Part shown: in pieces, positions 8,705 through 15,886 of the stretch
How positions within the stretch are numbered: the stretch's first letter is position 1
Layout: each line of letters opens with the position of its first letter
The notes under the pieces: generated by a model
Told to the model about the DNA's origin: nothing
Databases searched by the model: none
What the model saw: the letters and a program-made list of their open reading frames with translations, nothing else
Position numbers and translations under genes: made by a program
NCBI GenBank assembly: GCA_002381805.1
Contig: DFXZ01000004.1
Span: forward strand, 744,001 to 808,000
DNA from: Bdellovibrio sp. UBA4095
GTDB taxonomy: Bacteria; Bdellovibrionota; Bdellovibrionia; Bdellovibrionales; Bdellovibrionaceae
DNA length: 64,000 nucleotides
Direction of reading: 5' to 3'

Positions 8705-8887
8705 TTACTGCACTTGACCGATCATGTTCTGAAGTTCAGAAATCTTTGAGCTCACGGTTGTTTTGATTTGGTCCTTAAACATTAATACCAGCGCCACAAC
8801 CACCACTAACAAGAGGATGTACTCTGTTGCACCTTGGCCTGAACGGTTCTTTAATAGATTCTTGGAAAAGTTCTTAAACTTTTTCAT
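8705..8887 (-). CDS. flp1: Flp/Fap-type major pilin precursor
   Basis: 60 residues from the ATG at 8887, chosen over an upstream in-frame start because AAGGGGGAA lies just before it. The leader MKKFKNFSKNLLKNRSG is basic and ends in Gly. The mature part begins QGATEYILLLVVVVALVL, with Glu at position 5 followed by Tyr, the Flp signature. The short tail ends in Gln-Val-Gln. It is the first gene of the Tad operon, as expected for the structural subunit. Without the leader the product would be about 43 residues. Confidence 0.95.
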   Translation of the reverse strand: MKKFKNFSKNLLKNRSGQGATEYILLLVVVVALVLMFKDQIKTTVSSKISELQNMIGQVQ

Positions 8888-8908
8888 GGATGTTCCCCCT
8901 TGTATGAA

Positions 8909-8936
8909 ATATCGGCTAATTTTGGGATTCTCTTTA
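8909..8936 (-). promoter_or_regulatory. Candidate FliA (sigma-28)-type promoter of flp1
   Basis: On the minus strand TAAAGAGA (8936-8929) is followed after 12 nt by GCCGATAT (8916-8909). The enterobacterial FliA consensus is TAAAGTTT, 11 nt, GCCGATAA, so the -10 matches 7 of 8 and the spacing is one base long. The predicted start of transcription gives a leader of about 15 nt carrying the flp1 ribosome site. FliA-type motifs are known to mark many attack-phase transcripts in Bdellovibrio. Confidence 0.55.
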
Positions 8937-9067
8937 GGGGACAGCGACAAAAAATGGCGCTAGGACGAATGCCTCAAATTGAAACACTTTTCGATCGCAA
9001 GTCGATGCGGACTTTTATAAAAATAGGATTTTCCCTGGACTATTAAGACCTTAGGCGAGCTGGACCA

Positions 9068-9096
9068 TTGACGTAGGTCAAAGAACTCTTTAGATT
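9068..9096 (+). promoter_or_regulatory. Sigma-70-type promoter of the 24-codon gene
   Basis: TTGACG (9068-9073) and TAGATT (9091-9096) are separated by exactly 17 nt. The start point would be near 9103, about 16 nt before the ATG at 9119. The promoter lies in the gap between flp1 and hpt, pointing away from flp1. Confidence 0.5.
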
Positions 9097-9118
9097 GGCA
9101 TCTAAGGAGCCCCTTAAG

Positions 9119-9193
9119 ATGCCGAAACAAATCGTTTTTCTTTATGCAATCTGTGTCGTTGTACTTTTCTTGGTAAACGTTGTCGTTTCTTAG
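9119..9193 (+). CDS. Tiny single-span membrane peptide (24 residues)
   Basis: The frame is ATG to TAG with AAGGAG nine bases upstream and a well-formed promoter before it. The product starts MPKQ and then is almost wholly hydrophobic (IVFLYAICVVVLFLVNVVVS), enough for one transmembrane helix. No family is recognised. The stop codon lies one base from the convergent hpt stop. Start signal, spacing and hydrophobicity all favour a real gene, but 24 codons is too short to exclude chance without conservation data. Confidence 0.45.
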   Translation: MPKQIVFLYAICVVVLFLVNVVVS

Positions 9194-9194
9194 A

Positions 9195-9713
9195 TTAGTT
9201 CTTCATCATGTAGATATCGGGATAGTTTCTACCGATTTCTTCTGAGTCCATTCCGTATCCAACAACATATCTGTCGTCGATTGTTTTTCCAATGTAATCA
9301 GCTTTAATAGGTAGCTCGCGACGTGCAGGCTTATCTAACAGAGTAACAATTTTCAAAGATGCTGGAGCAGAGGCGAACAAGCGACTGCGCAAGAAGCTTA
9401 ATGTGCGACCTGTATCGATAATTTCTTCCACGATAATGACGTGTTTGCCTGCGATATTGACGGAAATATCTTTTACGATCTTGATTGCTCCGCCTTTCTC
9501 AACAGCTTGCACATGAACGAAGTCCACTTGCTGGGGAAGGTCCAACTTTCGCATCAAGTCCGCTGTAAAGTGCACAGAGCCTCTTAGAGGGCAGATGAAA
9601 ACGACCTCTTTGCCTTCATAATCGGCTTCGATTTGTTCAGCCAGATTAATGATCAGCTCTTTGATTTCTTCTTGTGTAAGGAACGGAACCATCTGGTCTC
9701 TAAGCAATGCCAT
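9195..9713 (-). CDS. hpt: Hypoxanthine phosphoribosyltransferase
   Basis: 172 residues, the usual length. It transfers the phosphoribosyl group of PRPP to hypoxanthine or guanine in purine salvage (cytoplasm), a useful activity for an organism feeding on prey nucleotides. The PRPP-binding loop VIIVEEIIDTGRTL is at about residues 92-105. CPLRGS (41-46) is the pyrophosphate-binding loop and DKPARR lies further on. An AGAGG site precedes the ATG, and the gene follows the TPR gene by 10 nt, so it is the last gene of the batE-like/bamD/TPR operon. Confidence 0.95.
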   Translation of the reverse strand: MALLRDQMVPFLTQEEIKELIINLAEQIEADYEGKEVVFICPLRGSVHFTADLMRKLDLPQQVDFVHVQAVEKGGAIKIVKDISVNIAGKHVIIVEEIIDTGRTLSFLRSRLFASAPASLKIVTLLDKPARRELPIKADYIGKTIDDRYVVGYGMDSEEIGRNYPDIYMMKN

Positions 9714-9723
9714 GTTGTGCCTC

Positions 9724-10446
9724 TTATAAGTCTATCGATGTTATGCCAGCTGCCTGCGCCATTTTTAAATAACGGAGGGCTTCAGGATGTTGTGGGTCCC
9801 GAATGAGGATATTCTCCCATTGTTCCGTCGCTTCAGCAATATTGTTTGAGTTATAATAGATGGCCCCAAGCTTTAGGCGAGCTGGAATCAAGTGCGGATA
9901 CTCGCGAATGACAGATTTCAGATCTTTAATGGCTCTATCAGTTTGGCCTAATTGGACAAAGACCTCAGCGACTCGCAGAGTGATCTCGGCCTTGCGGCTA
10001 GAGAGCTTCTGGGCTTTTAACAATTGTTCCAGAGCCTCATTATAGCGTTTGTATTGGTAATAAAGATCGGCCAGTTCTTCATGTTTGGAAGCCAGCTTCT
10101 CGTCTACGAAAGGATCTTGCTTGCCCGATTTTTTTTCAAGCTGAAGCTGTGCCTCGGCGAAAACCTGCTTGCCCTCGTCGTACTTGCCCAAGTCATTTAA
10201 AATGATCGAGAGACCGACACTTGCGTCAGTATATGTTGGATCGATTTCAAGGGCTCTGCGAAAAGTTTTTATGGCTTTGCTGAACTGCCCTTTGTCGTAA
10301 AAGATTGTTGCTAACATTTGATAGACTTCAGGATTGCGAGTGTTCTGCAGCAACATCTGGTTCAAGATCGGCTCTGCCATTTTGTAATTGCCGTTGATAA
10401 AATAGCCGCGCGCCTCGGAAAGCATGTCATCGTGAAGTGAATTCAT
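9724..10446 (-). CDS. TPR-repeat protein
   Basis: 240 residues with no signal peptide, built of tetratricopeptide repeats (for example PEVYQMLATIFYDKGQFSKAIKTFRRALEIDP-type units, quoted here in part, from about residue 35, and again at 105-210). Two conserved repeats end in the DP turn. TPR arrays mediate protein-protein contacts, and no catalytic motif is visible. The start ATG overlaps the bamD stop in a TAATG, which implies coupled translation. A scaffold role near the Bam machinery is possible but not shown. Confidence 0.85.
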   Translation of the reverse strand: MNSLHDDMLSEARGYFINGNYKMAEPILNQMLLQNTRNPEVYQMLATIFYDKGQFSKAIKTFRRALEIDPTYTDASVGLSIILNDLGKYDEGKQVFAEAQLQLEKKSGKQDPFVDEKLASKHEELADLYYQYKRYNEALEQLLKAQKLSSRKAEITLRVAEVFVQLGQTDRAIKDLKSVIREYPHLIPARLKLGAIYYNSNNIAEATEQWENILIRDPQHPEALRYLKMAQAAGITSIDL

Positions 10447-11186
10447 TATTCCAGCTCCTTGTCTGCGGCTTTCAGCTCTCGGCTTCCTGGAAAATCTTTA
10501 GCTAGAATCTGCTCATACTTTTTGGCCTTGGGTTGATCGCCGATCTTACTTGCGCAGATGGAAGCGCGAGAGAGCGCCTTGGCATCGAAGCCCAGTCCCT
10601 TGAAGTTATTGTAAAGACCTTCATAGCGTACAAGTGCGCTCATGAAAGCTTTGCGCTTAAAGTAAAAATCCGCGATGTATTCCTCTTTTTGCGCTAGCAT
10701 TTTGATGGCAGCGCTGCGCTTTTCTTTAGCTTCGGAAACATACTCAGAGTTTGGATATTTCTTAATAAGATCGCTAAGATTGAGGATGGTTTCGTTCGCC
10801 AGAGTTAAGTCTCGATCTATTGTCGATGGTAGCTGATTAAAAAGACTCATCCCAATGCGATGCTGGACATAAGCAGACTGTGGCGATGTTGGGTGAAGCT
10901 CTTTAAACATCTGATAGGCGACTTGTGCTTCAGCATAGGATTCCTGTTTGTAGTAAACATCAGCAATCGCTAATTCAGCTTTTGTCGCGTAGTTGCTATA
11001 GGGAAACTTATTCTTCACATCGGCATAAAGACGAAGAGCCTCCTCATAGCGTTCTCCTTTGTCGTACTCTTCAGCAATAGCGAAAGCACCCTCTGGAGTG
11101 TTAGAGTTTTTTTCCACGGTGGAGCAGCCAGAAAGTTGAAGTCCTAGCGCTGAGACTAAAAGTATGACTCGGAGCGTTTTTAGCAT
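10446..11186 (-). CDS. bamD: Outer-membrane assembly lipoprotein BamD
   Basis: 246 residues. A lipoprotein signal with lipobox LSGC puts the lipidated Cys at 21. The rest is a run of TPR-like helix pairs (AIAEEYDKGERYEEALRLYADVKNKFP-like unit from about 35, then ADVYYKQESYAEAQVAYQMF), as in YfiO/BamD. BamD is the essential lipoprotein partner of BamA in outer-membrane protein insertion. Length and repeat layout fit E. coli BamD (245 residues). Other Bam genes are not in the window. Confidence 0.85.
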   Translation of the reverse strand: MLKTLRVILLVSALGLQLSGCSTVEKNSNTPEGAFAIAEEYDKGERYEEALRLYADVKNKFPYSNYATKAELAIADVYYKQESYAEAQVAYQMFKELHPTSPQSAYVQHRIGMSLFNQLPSTIDRDLTLANETILNLSDLIKKYPNSEYVSEAKEKRSAAIKMLAQKEEYIADFYFKRKAFMSALVRYEGLYNNFKGLGFDAKALSRASICASKIGDQPKAKKYEQILAKDFPGSRELKAADKELE

Positions 11187-11220
11187 AGAAGTAAATCATA
11201 TTTTGGTCTAGGTCCAGCTG

Positions 11221-12006
11221 TCAACGCGTCATAAGGAGAGAGGAGTTTTTAACCCATCCCGTAAGAGAACCCGGATAGGTCACTTGGCTCCATTCACCCT
11301 GAGTAGAGCGAATAATTACTTCCATTCCGCCGTGGAGATCTAATATAGCGAGCTGATTTTCACCTGGGGCCGTTTGTAAAGAAACCTTTTCCTCAATGAT
11401 CGTCCCGCGCAGGATGCGAGTGTCGTACAATTTTAACACGAGGAGTCCTGAAAAAAGTAAAAAAGCGACACCTAGCAATGTTCCAACGAGCGGAAAAGCG
11501 GGGGAATTTGTCTGCTCTTCGAGTGCTTTTTTTCTACTGCCAAAATAATTTAAAAGCGTCCAACCCGCAGTCAGCAAGCAAAGAAGTGAAATTGCAAGAT
11601 AAGCATATAGAGGAACCGGCTGTAAGAGTTTTACTCTAAGGCTTTCGTACGTCTGGATCTGGTGGGGAACTTCAATCCTTGGAGTTTGCGAAAGGACAAA
11701 CTCAAGACCTTCTTTGGCGGTCGAAAGACTGGGATCTAAATGGATGGCCTTACGCAGAAGACCAATCGCAACTGAGGTTTTCCCCAAATTGTACTGGGCT
11801 AAAGCTAGGTTCGTTATGATCGTTGCGTTATGTTTGTCTTGTGCAAGTGCCTGTTCAAAAAGCCCGACCGCTTTGGCATATTCTTTTTTTACATATGACT
11901 GAGTGCCCTGCTGAAAAAGTTCTGCAGCCTGCAACTGTTCCGCCATAAGCGAAGAGGGCAAAAATATGAAAAGAAAGAACCCGAGAATTAAATTTTTTTG
12001 CAACAT
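11221..12006 (-). CDS. BatE-like membrane protein with TPR and SH3-type domain
   Basis: 261 residues. A signal peptide (1-22, ending LMAEQ) is followed by a periplasmic TPR region (about 25-100: AAELFQQGTQSYVKKEYAKA), two membrane helices (about 132-152 and 172-192), and a C-terminal SH3-like domain (about 200-258: VSLQTAPGENQLAILDLHGG and WVKNSSLL). This domain order is that of BatE of the aerotolerance (Bat) systems. The usual moxR, batA, batB and batD partners are absent here. It heads the operon with bamD, the TPR gene and hpt, with 34 nt to bamD. Confidence 0.7.
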   Translation of the reverse strand: MLQKNLILGFFLFIFLPSSLMAEQLQAAELFQQGTQSYVKKEYAKAVGLFEQALAQDKHNATIITNLALAQYNLGKTSVAIGLLRKAIHLDPSLSTAKEGLEFVLSQTPRIEVPHQIQTYESLRVKLLQPVPLYAYLAISLLCLLTAGWTLLNYFGSRKKALEEQTNSPAFPLVGTLLGVAFLLFSGLLVLKLYDTRILRGTIIEEKVSLQTAPGENQLAILDLHGGMEVIIRSTQGEWSQVTYPGSLTGWVKNSSLLMTR

Positions 12007-12054
12007 AGCTTTTTGATTTTATCGATAAAAGTCCTTCCATGTCTACCACATGCC

Positions 12055-12083
12055 TTGTCTTAGTCCTGAGCGAGGAGTAAACT
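12055..12083 (+). promoter_or_regulatory. Candidate promoter of the AST-like operon
   Basis: TTGTCT (12055-12060) and TAAACT (12078-12083) are 17 nt apart, with a predicted start near 12090. The -35 matches four of six positions and the -10 four of six, so this is moderate evidence only. Confidence 0.35.
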
Positions 12084-12105
12084 GGACGGGCATTTCTTTA
12101 AAACA

Positions 12106-13515
12106 ATGGGTCATTATTTTCCGACCCCGAAAGGCGTTATGAGTTCTCTTGTTGGTCATCAAATTCAGCAATCAGAAAAAGTGAAGAAGTTAATTAAAGA
12201 ACTTGTGGAAGAAGTCACTTCTTTGAACACAGAATTAGGTGGCATTCGTTCGCCTCTTCCAGAGTTTCAAGAGTCAGCAAAACAAAAAATCGATTCGACA
12301 GGTTTACTTCGTGGACGCCCTTTGCATTACAAATACATAGGAACTGGTGCTGGCCGTGGTCCTTATGTTGAGCTGGAAGATGGAAGCATTAAGCTGGATC
12401 TGATCAACGGAATTGGAATTCACTTGATGGGCCACTCGCACCCGCGCGTGATGGCAGCTGCTGTTCGTGGTTCGTTGGCAGACATCTTGACTCAGGGAAA
12501 TCTGCAACCAAATAACGAGTATCGCTTGTTCACTGAAAAGCTGATAAAAATCGCAAGCAAAAAAAGCCATTTAAAGCATGCGTGGATTGCCACCTGTGGG
12601 ACCATGGCAAATGAAAACGCTTTGAAAATCGCTCGTCAGAAGAATTCTCCGGCGCGATTTGTTTTGGGTTTTAAAGATGCATTTGCAGGACGCTCGACCT
12701 TAATGGCAGAAGTGACGGACAATCCAGCTTATCGACAAGGACTGCCAGAGTACCATGAGGTTTTGCGCGTTCCGTTTTATGACAAGCGTGACCCGCGTTC
12801 AGCTGAAAAATCCTTAACTATCATGAAGGAGCATGTGGCCAAGCATGAAGGTAACATCGCCCTGTTCGGTTTCGAACCTATGCTGGGTGAAGGTGGTTAC
12901 CAAGCGGCTCCGCGTGATTTCTTTATTCCTTTGCTTGAGTTCTGCAAATCAAAAAATATTGCAGTTTGGGCGGACGAGGTGCAAACCTTCACGCGAACAG
13001 GCGAGTACTTCGCTTTTGAAACCTTGGATATTGGTCAATACATCGACATCTGCACAATCGCAAAGACTGCCCAAGTTGGAGCGACTCTGTATACCGAAGA
13101 ATATAATCCTAAGCCCGGTTTAATTGCCGGAACCTTTTCAGGATCGACTCCTTCATTATTGGCCGGAATTGAAATGTTGGATATGTTGAGTGAGGGCTAT
13201 CTTGGACCGCAAGGCAGAATCATGCAGATTCATAAACGTTTTATCGATGGTATCAATCGACTGAATGAAACAACTTGTAAGGGGATTGCTCAGGATGCAG
13301 GTGGACTGGGATTGATGATTGCTTTCACGCCACACGACGGGAAGAAAGAGTCAGTAAATGCTTTTTTAAATAAACTATTTGAAAATGGAGTTATGGCGTT
13401 CCCTTGCGGAAAGGACCCAGTAAGAGCTCGGTTCTTAGTTCCTGCAATCATCCAAGATCCTGAAATTGATATAGCACTGCAGGTGATCGAGAAGACCCTT
13501 CTTGAGGGAGTCTAA
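12106..13515 (+). CDS. Class III aminotransferase, AstC/ArgD-like
   Basis: 469 residues (458 if translation begins at the ATG at 12139, which has AAAGG close before it; the ATG at 12106 has no clear ribosome site). It is a PLP enzyme of aminotransferase class III: GIGIHLMGHSHPRV near residue 104, TCGTMANENALKIAR (PLP phosphate contacts), WADEVQTFTRTG (the PLP Asp) and IAKTAQVGATLY (the Lys forming the Schiff base). By operon context it probably converts N-succinylornithine to N-succinylglutamate semialdehyde. The family also includes lysine 6-aminotransferases and acetylornithine aminotransferases, so specificity is inferred from neighbours. Confidence 0.82.
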   Translation: MGHYFPTPKGVMSSLVGHQIQQSEKVKKLIKELVEEVTSLNTELGGIRSPLPEFQESAKQKIDSTGLLRGRPLHYKYIGTGAGRGPYVELEDGSIKLDLINGIGIHLMGHSHPRVMAAAVRGSLADILTQGNLQPNNEYRLFTEKLIKIASKKSHLKHAWIATCGTMANENALKIARQKNSPARFVLGFKDAFAGRSTLMAEVTDNPAYRQGLPEYHEVLRVPFYDKRDPRSAEKSLTIMKEHVAKHEGNIALFGFEPMLGEGGYQAAPRDFFIPLLEFCKSKNIAVWADEVQTFTRTGEYFAFETLDIGQYIDICTIAKTAQVGATLYTEEYNPKPGLIAGTFSGSTPSLLAGIEMLDMLSEGYLGPQGRIMQIHKRFIDGINRLNETTCKGIAQDAGGLGLMIAFTPHDGKKESVNAFLNKLFENGVMAFPCGKDPVRARFLVPAIIQDPEIDIALQVIEKTLLEGV

Positions 13516-14862
13516 TTGGACTTTATCGAGTCTTGTCGTCAGTTAATTGCGATCGATAGCACGCCCGCCCACGGCAACAAAGAATTAGCAAAGTGGGCGG
13601 CGGCGTTCTGTCGTCAAAAAGGACTTGTTGTTGAAGAGCAAGAGGAAGTTGTCGGTGACCTCGAACAAGTGAACATAATAGCGAGGCCATCCAGTGAGCG
13701 TCCCAGCAATGAATTTTTGCTGCAAACTCATTTGGACACTGTCGATCCGGGCCCATTCTCCCTATGGACAGAGACCGGCTTGAATCCTTTCGACGCTCAC
13801 ATAATCGATGGGAAGATCCATGGTCTCGGGACCGCGGATGTAAAGTTAGATTTTCTTTGTAAGCTAGAGGCCATCGCCTCTTTTGGAAAAGATCGATCTT
13901 GGAAGTTGCCTCCCGTTTTAGTGGGAACTTTTGGTGAAGAGTCTGGCATGCAAGGGGCACTGAAGTTGATCCGAAAGAATAAAGTATCGGCGAAGATGGC
14001 ACTTATTGGTGAGCCCAGTGATTTACAGGTCATTAATGCCGCCAAAGGTTTTGCCAATGTTGAAATACGCATTCCTTTCTCCGAACAGGAAATGAACTAT
14101 CGCAACGAGCATAACCTCAGAGAAAGTACTTCGACCCAATCCAAGCTGTTCAGAGGCAAGGCTGCCCATTCTTCCACACCACAGCTTGGAGAAAATGCGA
14201 TTACCAAGATGCTGGAGTATCTAATGATGCTGCCGGATGCTGTGAATATTATGGAAATGGATGGGGGCATCAACTTTAATACAGTTCCAAGTCATGCTTT
14301 TCTTGAGATCGACTTGGCGACCCCAATTGATAAGCCCATCTCCAAAAAGGTTGCCAATATATATCGTGCCGTTAAGGCCTTAGAGCTTAAATTTATGAGC
14401 TATAAGGACAATGATTTCTACCCCTCAACGCCGACCTTGAATATTGGGCAAGTGCGAACGAATGAATCGGATATCCAGATTACAGGAACCTGTCGAATTC
14501 CTCCGGTAATTAGCCATGAAGTTTATGAAAAATGGATGGAGGAGCTGGGGCAAGTTTGCGAGCAGAACGAGGCCATTTTTAGAGTGAATGATTATAAAAA
14601 GCCATTTCGCACAACTGAAAAATCAATTCTTTTGAAGGGCTGTTTAGACGAATTAAGAAACATGGGCTTGAGTGATAAACCCATCACACAAGCGTCAACT
14701 AACGAAGCCAGCATTTTCTCTCGCGTGGGAATAGAATGTGTGTGTTTCGGTGCTGGTAAACGAGAAGGTAACGTCCATACTCCCAACGAGCATGTCGCCA
14801 TTGCAGATTTGGAAAGAGCTATCGAATTTTACCGACGGGTTATCGAAAGGTTTTGTTTATGA
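13516..14862 (+). CDS. M20 family metallohydrolase (deacylase, ArgE/DapE-like)
   Basis: 448 residues from a TTG start, directly after the aminotransferase stop, with GAGGGAG upstream. M20 zinc ligands are visible: TQTHLDTVDPG-like QTHLDTVDPG (about 70-79), GTADVKLD (bridging Asp), FGEESGM (Glu-Glu pair), GEPSD, and a C-terminal His in VHTPNEHV. Family members remove acetyl or succinyl groups from amino acid derivatives (ArgE, DapE). In this operon the likely substrate is N-succinylglutamate, which would replace the usual M14-type AstE. That is inference; an N-acylornithine or dipeptide substrate is also possible. Confidence 0.8.
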   Translation: MDFIESCRQLIAIDSTPAHGNKELAKWAAAFCRQKGLVVEEQEEVVGDLEQVNIIARPSSERPSNEFLLQTHLDTVDPGPFSLWTETGLNPFDAHIIDGKIHGLGTADVKLDFLCKLEAIASFGKDRSWKLPPVLVGTFGEESGMQGALKLIRKNKVSAKMALIGEPSDLQVINAAKGFANVEIRIPFSEQEMNYRNEHNLRESTSTQSKLFRGKAAHSSTPQLGENAITKMLEYLMMLPDAVNIMEMDGGINFNTVPSHAFLEIDLATPIDKPISKKVANIYRAVKALELKFMSYKDNDFYPSTPTLNIGQVRTNESDIQITGTCRIPPVISHEVYEKWMEELGQVCEQNEAIFRVNDYKKPFRTTEKSILLKGCLDELRNMGLSDKPITQASTNEASIFSRVGIECVCFGAGKREGNVHTPNEHVAIADLERAIEFYRRVIERFCL

Positions 14863-15884
14863 GTTTTGTTGTTCGACCCGCTAGACACGATGATTTGGGT
14901 CAGCTTGTGGATCTTGCCAAGCAGTTTAACCTGTTAAACTTGCCTGGAGATCGTAAAGTAATTGCAGAAAAGATCGACCGCAGTGAGCATTCGTTCGCCG
15001 GCAAGCTGGCGAAGAATAAGGCTGAATACCTCTTTGTACTGGAAGATTTGGAAGAAAAAGTAGTCATGGGTAGCTCCCTTGTCATTGCGAAGCATGGGAG
15101 CGAAGAGGTTCCACATAGCTTCTTTAAAATTTTTAAAAGAGACCATTTCTCAGATGACCTAGGTATTGGGTTTATTCATCAAGTTCTTAGATTTCAGTTG
15201 GATTTTGACGGCCCCACAGAAATCGGCGGTTTATTGGTTGATAAAACATATCGTCGTCGGCCGGAGAAGTTGGGTAAACAGATCAGCCTTTCAAGATTTT
15301 TGTACATGGGCCTACATCCAGAGAAGTTTGAGGAGCGAGTACTCTGCGAATTAACACCTCCTTTAAGCGATGGGCGAAGTGAATTCTGGGAAGCCTTGGG
15401 ACGCCGATTTACAGGTCTTCCTTACCAAGAAGCTGATCTTTTAAGCCAATCACATAAAGAGTTTATTGAAAGTCTTTTTCCTCAGGATGACATTTATCTT
15501 TGTTTGTTAGATGCAAAAGCACGTCTGGTTCTGGGAAGGGTGGGCGAAGCCACCAAGCCTGCGCAGCATCTTCTGGAAAGCATAGGCTTTACTTATCTCG
15601 ATGAGGTGGATCCTTTCGACGGAGGTCCTCATTATGGTGCGAAAACTCAAGAGATTTTACCTATTAAGTATGGAAAAAAACTGATTGTAAGAGATTTTAA
15701 AGACGCATCCTTTAAAGAACAGTTTTTGGTGGCGACAACCGCCGAAGACTTTAAAGTATCTTTGGCGTCAGTGGATATCCGTGGTCAGGAAGTTGCGCTT
15801 TCCGCAAAGGCGCGACAGATTCTGCAGGTCGAACCTGGAGAAGAAGTTTATCTTTCACCGTTTAACTACAGTCGAGGAAATTAA
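14859..15884 (+). CDS. astA: Arginine/ornithine N-succinyltransferase AstA
   Basis: 341 residues from the ATG at 14859, which overlaps the preceding stop as ATGA. It belongs to the AstA/AruF-AruG family: the N-terminal RPARHDDLGQLVDLAKQ, then DKTYRRRPEKLGKQISL, then LPPLSDGRSEFWEALG-type LTPPLSDGRSEFWEALG, then GLPYQEADLLSQ. It transfers succinyl from succinyl-CoA to arginine (or ornithine), the first step of the AST pathway to glutamate. Full length for the family. Position between the M20 hydrolase and AstD supports the assignment. Confidence 0.92.
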   Translation: MSFVVRPARHDDLGQLVDLAKQFNLLNLPGDRKVIAEKIDRSEHSFAGKLAKNKAEYLFVLEDLEEKVVMGSSLVIAKHGSEEVPHSFFKIFKRDHFSDDLGIGFIHQVLRFQLDFDGPTEIGGLLVDKTYRRRPEKLGKQISLSRFLYMGLHPEKFEERVLCELTPPLSDGRSEFWEALGRRFTGLPYQEADLLSQSHKEFIESLFPQDDIYLCLLDAKARLVLGRVGEATKPAQHLLESIGFTYLDEVDPFDGGPHYGAKTQEILPIKYGKKLIVRDFKDASFKEQFLVATTAEDFKVSLASVDIRGQEVALSAKARQILQVEPGEEVYLSPFNYSRGN

Positions 15885-15886
15885 TT

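Noticed and set aside
8705..8950. Longer flp1 product starting at 8950
   Set aside because: Would add 21 residues before the class III leader; the ATG at 8887 has a strong ribosome site and the usual leader length, and the longer start lies upstream of the predicted transcription start.
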